Assembly: GCA_049340005.1 (NCBI GenBank)
Contig: JBMPIY010000007.1
Strand: one strand, 5' to 3'
DNA from: CAXBDP01 sp963974465
GTDB lineage: Bacteria; Bacteroidota; Bacteroidia; Cytophagales; Cyclobacteriaceae
Length of the DNA: 64,000 nt
Shown here: positions 60,674 through 64,000 of the stretch, one piece after another
Layout: the number at the start of each line of letters is the position of its first letter
How positions within the stretch are numbered: position 1 is the stretch's first letter
The notes under the pieces: model-generated
Databases searched by the model: none
Seen by the model: only the letters and a program-made list of their open reading frames with translations
Told to the model about the DNA's origin: nothing
Made by a program: the position numbers and the translations under genes

Positions 60674-61131
60674 CAAAGCGCATCGCACTTTTTCCAGGTT
60701 CCTTCGACCCATTCACCAATGGACATCATGACATTGTTATGAGAGGATTAAACCTTTTCGATCACATAATTGTGGCAATAGGATACAACTCTCAAAAGCA
60801 GCGCTATTTTGATGTCGACTTAATGGTAAAACTCATTTCCGAGACATTCGAGAATACAAAACAAGTTTCTGTAATCGTATACAATGAATTAACAGCTGAG
60901 CTTGCCAAAAAGCATAAGGCCAAATATGTGCTGAGAGGTTTACGAAACACAACAGATTTCGAATACGAGAATACAATTGCTCAGGTAAACCATCATTTGA
61001 ACCCAGAAATGGAAACTGTTTTTCTAATTACTACGCCCGAATTTGCAGGGATTAGTTCTACTATTATTCGTGAAGTACACAGATACAAAGGTGATGTAAG
61101 CAAATTCTTGCCTTACAAGCTTGAAGTCTGA
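60670..61131 (+). CDS. coaD: Phosphopantetheine adenylyltransferase
   Basis: The 153-residue protein has the nucleotidyltransferase motif PGSFDPFTNGHHDIV (about 9-23), YVLRGLRNTTDFEYE (substrate-binding Arg residues) and STIIREV. It makes dephospho-CoA from phosphopantetheine and ATP. The true start is ATG at 60670; an upstream TTG is inside the DUF3822 gene. Its end overlaps the convergent NUDIX gene by 19 bp. Confidence 0.96.
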   Translation: MTKRIALFPGSFDPFTNGHHDIVMRGLNLFDHIIVAIGYNSQKQRYFDVDLMVKLISETFENTKQVSVIVYNELTAELAKKHKAKYVLRGLRNTTDFEYENTIAQVNHHLNPEMETVFLITTPEFAGISSTIIREVHRYKGDVSKFLPYKLEV

Positions 61132-61814
61132 GAAAGCTTATCCTTTTCTAGCTTTGTATATTGACTAAATACCTGCCTTATAGTAGCATATGAATTGTAA
61201 AGAGCTGTCTTCCAGTCATGATGCTCCATCCATCTCACATCTGTAATTGCTTCTTCCAGTTGTGGCGCAAGCTCCGAATCATCAAGCGATGCCATTTTGT
61301 ACCAATAGGTTTTTTTCAGCGTATGCTTTCCGTTGCGCATGTAAGTATGCCATGTAGAGCCAATTTTCTCAATTACCTCCACTTTGATATTACACTCTTC
61401 TTCTACCTCCCGCTTAGCTCCATCAATAGGTGATTCTCCCTTTTCTAATTTACCTTTTGGTAAATCCCACTTTTTCAATCTGTAAATCATCAGGATTTTG
61501 CCATCTTTTTCTACTAAACCTCCTGCTGCTTTTACAACTGTAAAGCGTTTTTTGAGATAATGACTAGCCGACTCAGGATCATTTACGATAACAGTAATTG
61601 CTTCTACCTTCTTGTAATTCCGCGCTTTCAATTGCTCCATCAAATTAAAAATCTGATCAGCAGTTGGGAATCTAAGAAGAATTTCGCCTTGCCATTTTGA
61701 AGGATGCACGCCATCTTTAGTTGCATCGACTAATTGATCGAATGTACTTAGTGGCAGGTTAAGTTTGCCATCACGCACAATAGTCAATGGTTTGTCATTG
61801 ATGAAAAGCTTCAT
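61113..61814 (-). CDS. NUDIX hydrolase with N-terminal extension
   Basis: The 233-residue protein has a ~90-residue N-terminal domain and then a NUDIX domain (about 95-220) with LPKGKLEKGESPIDGAKR and EVEEECNI making the Nudix box. ATG at 61814 (MKLFINDK) is used. Such proteins are next to pyrE in Bacteroidota; the substrate is unknown. Convergent with coaD, divergent from pyrE. Confidence 0.88.
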   Translation of the reverse strand: MKLFINDKPLTIVRDGKLNLPLSTFDQLVDATKDGVHPSKWQGEILLRFPTADQIFNLMEQLKARNYKKVEAITVIVNDPESASHYLKKRFTVVKAAGGLVEKDGKILMIYRLKKWDLPKGKLEKGESPIDGAKREVEEECNIKVEVIEKIGSTWHTYMRNGKHTLKKTYWYKMASLDDSELAPQLEEAITDVRWMEHHDWKTALYNSYATIRQVFSQYTKLEKDKLSQTSSL

Positions 61815-61914
61815 GTACCTTGTATTTTGAATCCGCTGAATACAAAGCAATCAAAAATAAACTAACATCAAAAGAGAATTCCTCGCTTTCACAAAAAGAT
61901 TTTAAATTCGCATC

Positions 61915-62562
61915 ATGATTCAAATTCTAGATAAAGAAATAGCCGAAAAAGTAGCTGCACTCTTACTTGATGCCAAAGCCATCAAATTAAGTCCCGATAA
62001 ACCTTTTACTTGGGCTTCAGGATGGAAGTCACCCATCTATTGTGATAATCGTGTAGCTCTCTCCTATCCTACTACACGTAGCTATATCAAAGAACAACTG
62101 GCAAGGGCAATTCGCAAACACTTTGTAGATGTAGATTTGATTGCTGGTGTTGCTACTGCAGGGATTCCACAAGGAGCTTTGGTGGCTGATTTATTAGAGT
62201 TACCGTTTGCTTATGTTCGCTCCAAACCCAAAGGCCATGGTATGGAAAATCTGATTGAAGGAAAAGTAACTGCAGGCCAAAAAGTGGTAATTGTAGAAGA
62301 TCTAATTTCTACTGGAGGCAGCTCATTGAAAGCTGCCGAAGCGCTTGTCCAAGCAGACTGCACGGTATTGGGCATGGTGGCTATATTCACTTATGGGTTT
62401 GCTATGGCTGAAGATAATTTCAAAAAACAGAATATAGAATTGGTGGTGTTATCAGACTATTCTCATTTACTTGAAAAGGCTGTAAAAGATAAAATAATAA
62501 AAGAAACTGAATTGGAATTGTTGAATAATTGGAGAAAAGCTCCAAGCGAATGGGGTCAATAG
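61915..62562 (+). CDS. pyrE: Orotate phosphoribosyltransferase
   Basis: The 215-residue protein has FTWASGWKSPIYCDNRVALS (about 27-46), IAGVATAGIPQGALVAD and VVIVEDLISTGGSSLKAAE (PRPP-binding loop). It forms OMP from orotate and PRPP in pyrimidine synthesis. It is monocistronic. A possible hairpin with GGGAGG and CCTCC arms lies in the ~100 bp after it (62597-62620). Confidence 0.96.
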   Translation: MIQILDKEIAEKVAALLLDAKAIKLSPDKPFTWASGWKSPIYCDNRVALSYPTTRSYIKEQLARAIRKHFVDVDLIAGVATAGIPQGALVADLLELPFAYVRSKPKGHGMENLIEGKVTAGQKVVIVEDLISTGGSSLKAAEALVQADCTVLGMVAIFTYGFAMAEDNFKKQNIELVVLSDYSHLLEKAVKDKIIKETELELLNNWRKAPSEWGQ

Positions 62563-62672
62563 CAATTGAACTTCAAAATTGAAACATGGTAGAAGCGGGA
62601 GGTAAATTTCTTTCTCCTCCTTTTATATAGTTTCCCATGATTCCAAACTGAATAATCACTTTTATTAAAAGT

Positions 62673-63452
62673 ATGACTGAAGAATCCTTTTTTTACGGTG
62701 AGCTCAAAGATTTTCTAGAAGAGAAGGTGATTCAATACAATCATCCCAGTTTCATTGAGAGCGATCCTATTTCAATTCCTCATTTATTTAGCTCCAAAGA
62801 AGATAGAGAGATAGCAGGTTTTTTGGCCGCAACGATTTCATGGGGTAATCGCAAATCCATAATCCAAAATGCTCGAAAAATGCTGAATTGGATGGATAAT
62901 GCTCCTTTCGATTTTATAATAAACCACACTGAAGCAGATTTAGATAAAATTGAAGGTGTAGTTCACCGAACTTTCAATTCAGATGATTTGCGGCTATTTA
63001 TTAGATCACTGCAAAATATTTATGCAAATTATGGTGGGCTGGAAGCAGTATTTGGTGCAAACCTAAAAGATGAATCTACTCAGCCAGCAATTAATGTCTT
63101 TCGGCAAATATTTTTCTCAATTCCGCATTTACCTCGTAGCACCAAGCACGTAAGCGATCCATTCAATGGCTCATCAGCTAAAAGAATAAATATGTACTTA
63201 AGATGGATGGTGCGGAATGATCGCAAAGGAGTAGATTTTGGAATTTGGCAATCTATTCCTCCCTCCTATTTATCCTGTCCCTTGGATATACACTCAGGTA
63301 ATGTCGCTCGTAAATTGGGCTTGTTAAGCCGAAAACAAAATGATGCAAAAGCAGTGAAAGAATTAGACAAAAGCTTGCGATTATTCGACCCAATAGATCC
63401 TACAAAATACGACTTTGCCTTGTTTGGACTTGGCGTCTTCGAAAAGTATTGA
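62673..63452 (+). CDS. TIGR02757 (DUF2400) family protein
   Basis: The 259-residue protein is close to the TIGR02757 family: FLAATISWGNRKSIIQNARK near residue 50, FNSDDLRLFIRSLQNIY, KRINMYLRWMVRND and LDIHSGNVARKLGLL, ending DFALFGLGVFEKY. The fold resembles helical DNA glycosylases (HhH-like), but activity is not shown. The length is normal. Confidence 0.9.
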   Translation: MTEESFFYGELKDFLEEKVIQYNHPSFIESDPISIPHLFSSKEDREIAGFLAATISWGNRKSIIQNARKMLNWMDNAPFDFIINHTEADLDKIEGVVHRTFNSDDLRLFIRSLQNIYANYGGLEAVFGANLKDESTQPAINVFRQIFFSIPHLPRSTKHVSDPFNGSSAKRINMYLRWMVRNDRKGVDFGIWQSIPPSYLSCPLDIHSGNVARKLGLLSRKQNDAKAVKELDKSLRLFDPIDPTKYDFALFGLGVFEKY

Positions 63453-63552
63453 TGGCTTAAACAAATTTAAGGAGCAACCCACTTTCAAATCCGCCCAAAC
63501 AAAAAAGGCCTATGATTTACTCACAGACCTTCCTAATTTTATATTACATTTC

Positions 63553-64000
63553 CTATTCGATGTAAGAAAGATCAACCAAAAACTTTTTATCGATAGCGTT
63601 CAATCGCTCATAAGCAGATTGAGACAGCTTGATGACAATTTTATCATTCTCACCTGTAGGCGGCAACTTACCGATGACTCTCACAAATATTGAGATATTG
63701 TTCATCGGGTTGGTAACTTGAATAATAGTGCCTACCGGAGCTGATTTGTGTAATGCAAGAAACTTGGCAGACTCACCGGTTCCTGTAATCACTTCCGCAA
63801 TTCCCTTTTCAGAAACACGCATATTTTTACCAGTTTCATTTACAGGCACTCTACCGATTTCATAAGTAAATTCTTCTTCCTGAGGCATTGGAGTGGATAT
63901 ACTGCTCTGTTGATTTACAGTTGGAGTAGATCTGGTATCTGCGACCAACTCAGATGGCGGTGCAGCTACTACGATGGATTGACCAATTCCAATATTGTCA
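63553..64000 (-). CDS. LysM and RlpA-like domain protein, partial
   Basis: The reading frame is open to the window end, where its 5' part is cut. The visible residues start with DNIGIGQSIVV, the end of a LysM repeat; a Ser/Thr/Pro linker follows and then a C-terminal RlpA/DPBB-like domain (LALHKSAPVGTIIQVTNPMN and KIVIKLSQSAYERLNAID). It probably binds and modifies cell-wall peptidoglycan. The ATG seen at 63948 is internal. Confidence 0.8.
   Translation of the reverse strand, partial: DNIGIGQSIVVAAPPSELVADTRSTPTVNQQSSISTPMPQEEEFTYEIGRVPVNETGKNMRVSEKGIAEVITGTGESAKFLALHKSAPVGTIIQVTNPMNNISIFVRVIGKLPPTGENDKIVIKLSQSAYERLNAIDKKFLVDLSYIE

Larger units (their letters stand above)
697..62602. repeat. 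Dispersed octamer GCGGGAGG, 26 copies
   Basis: Exact copies on the + strand: 6643, 13161, 30944, 31896, 35250, 37910, 44461, 47071, 51007, 55924, 62595. On the - strand (CCTCCCGC on +): 697, 4586, 5278, 7005, 19528, 29777, 33394, 33898, 36688, 40499, 48486, 48991, 55258, 57148, 61406. It occurs in intergenic DNA and in all three reading frames of genes (for example CGG-GAG-G, GCG-GGA-GG, G-CGG-GAG), so it is conserved at DNA level. Only one copy lies in the island 7945-18693 and none in 19.6-29.7 kb. Counts come from reading by eye. Confidence 0.85.

Noticed and set aside
62575..62660. pyrE terminator built on the GCGGGAGG copy at 62595
   Set aside because: The arms GGAGG/CCTCC are short and the loop is T-rich but irregular; and the octamer is better explained as part of the dispersed motif family.

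Overview
This window is chromosomal DNA of a Bacteroidota bacterium, most likely a marine-type member of the Cytophagales. The evidence is the low G+C content (roughly 35-40%), the fused LpxC-FabZ gene, a PorX-type regulator of type IX secretion, DUF3822, DUF4296 and MutS2 genes, and TAnnTTTG-like promoter elements. No rRNA, tRNA or CRISPR array was recognised.

Layout. 1-396 is gene-free repeat DNA. 397-7944 is ordinary chromosome: a DinB-like protein, a YigZ protein, a PadR regulator with a perfect operator followed by three tandem paralogous membrane proteins, a 3'-5' exonuclease, an NhaC antiporter, an FAD oxidoreductase and a DUF4442 protein. 7945-18693 is an accessory island of short, mostly unrelated genes, all on the minus strand: a HEPN-zinc-ribbon protein, a VWA-nuclease fusion, a hypothetical protein, HigBA, a secreted protein, an aldo-keto reductase with a Crp-type regulator, and a VOC protein with an SRPBCC protein. 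Most have an imperfect inverted-repeat element of about 75-150 bp just beyond their 3' end, so the island resembles an array of gene cassettes. It also carries three copies of a long repeat, four degraded copies of the 3' end of the DUF4442 gene that borders the island, an IS1182-like transposase remnant and a KilA-N fragment.

18707-31729 is a surface polysaccharide (O-antigen or capsule) locus: asparagine synthetase-like amidotransferase, glycosyltransferases, GNAT and polysaccharide deacetylase, O-antigen ligase/polymerase, a WecE-like aminotransferase next to a sugar formyltransferase (pointing to an N-formylated 4-amino-deoxy sugar), a membrane glycosyltransferase and WecB. 32045-63952 is core genome: ABC-F ATPase, PLP decarboxylase, serine hydrolase, the porX-tsaE-ald group, HD hydrolase, the lpxD-lpxC/fabZ-lpxA lipid A group, mutS2, a DUF58/VWA (Bat-type) group, LysE, GH3, YggS, a RecD-like helicase, NUDIX proteins, coaD, pyrE, a TIGR02757 protein and a LysM protein cut by the window end.

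Two signals stand out beyond gene content. First, the octamer GCGGGAGG occurs 26 times on the two strands, in all reading frames and between genes, far above the composition expectation, and it is nearly absent from the accessory island and the polysaccharide locus; it is a candidate Chi-like or other chromosome-architecture motif. Second, the cassette-like array at 7.9-18.7 kb has conserved hairpin elements and a duplicated gene end at its edge, with no integrase visible here.
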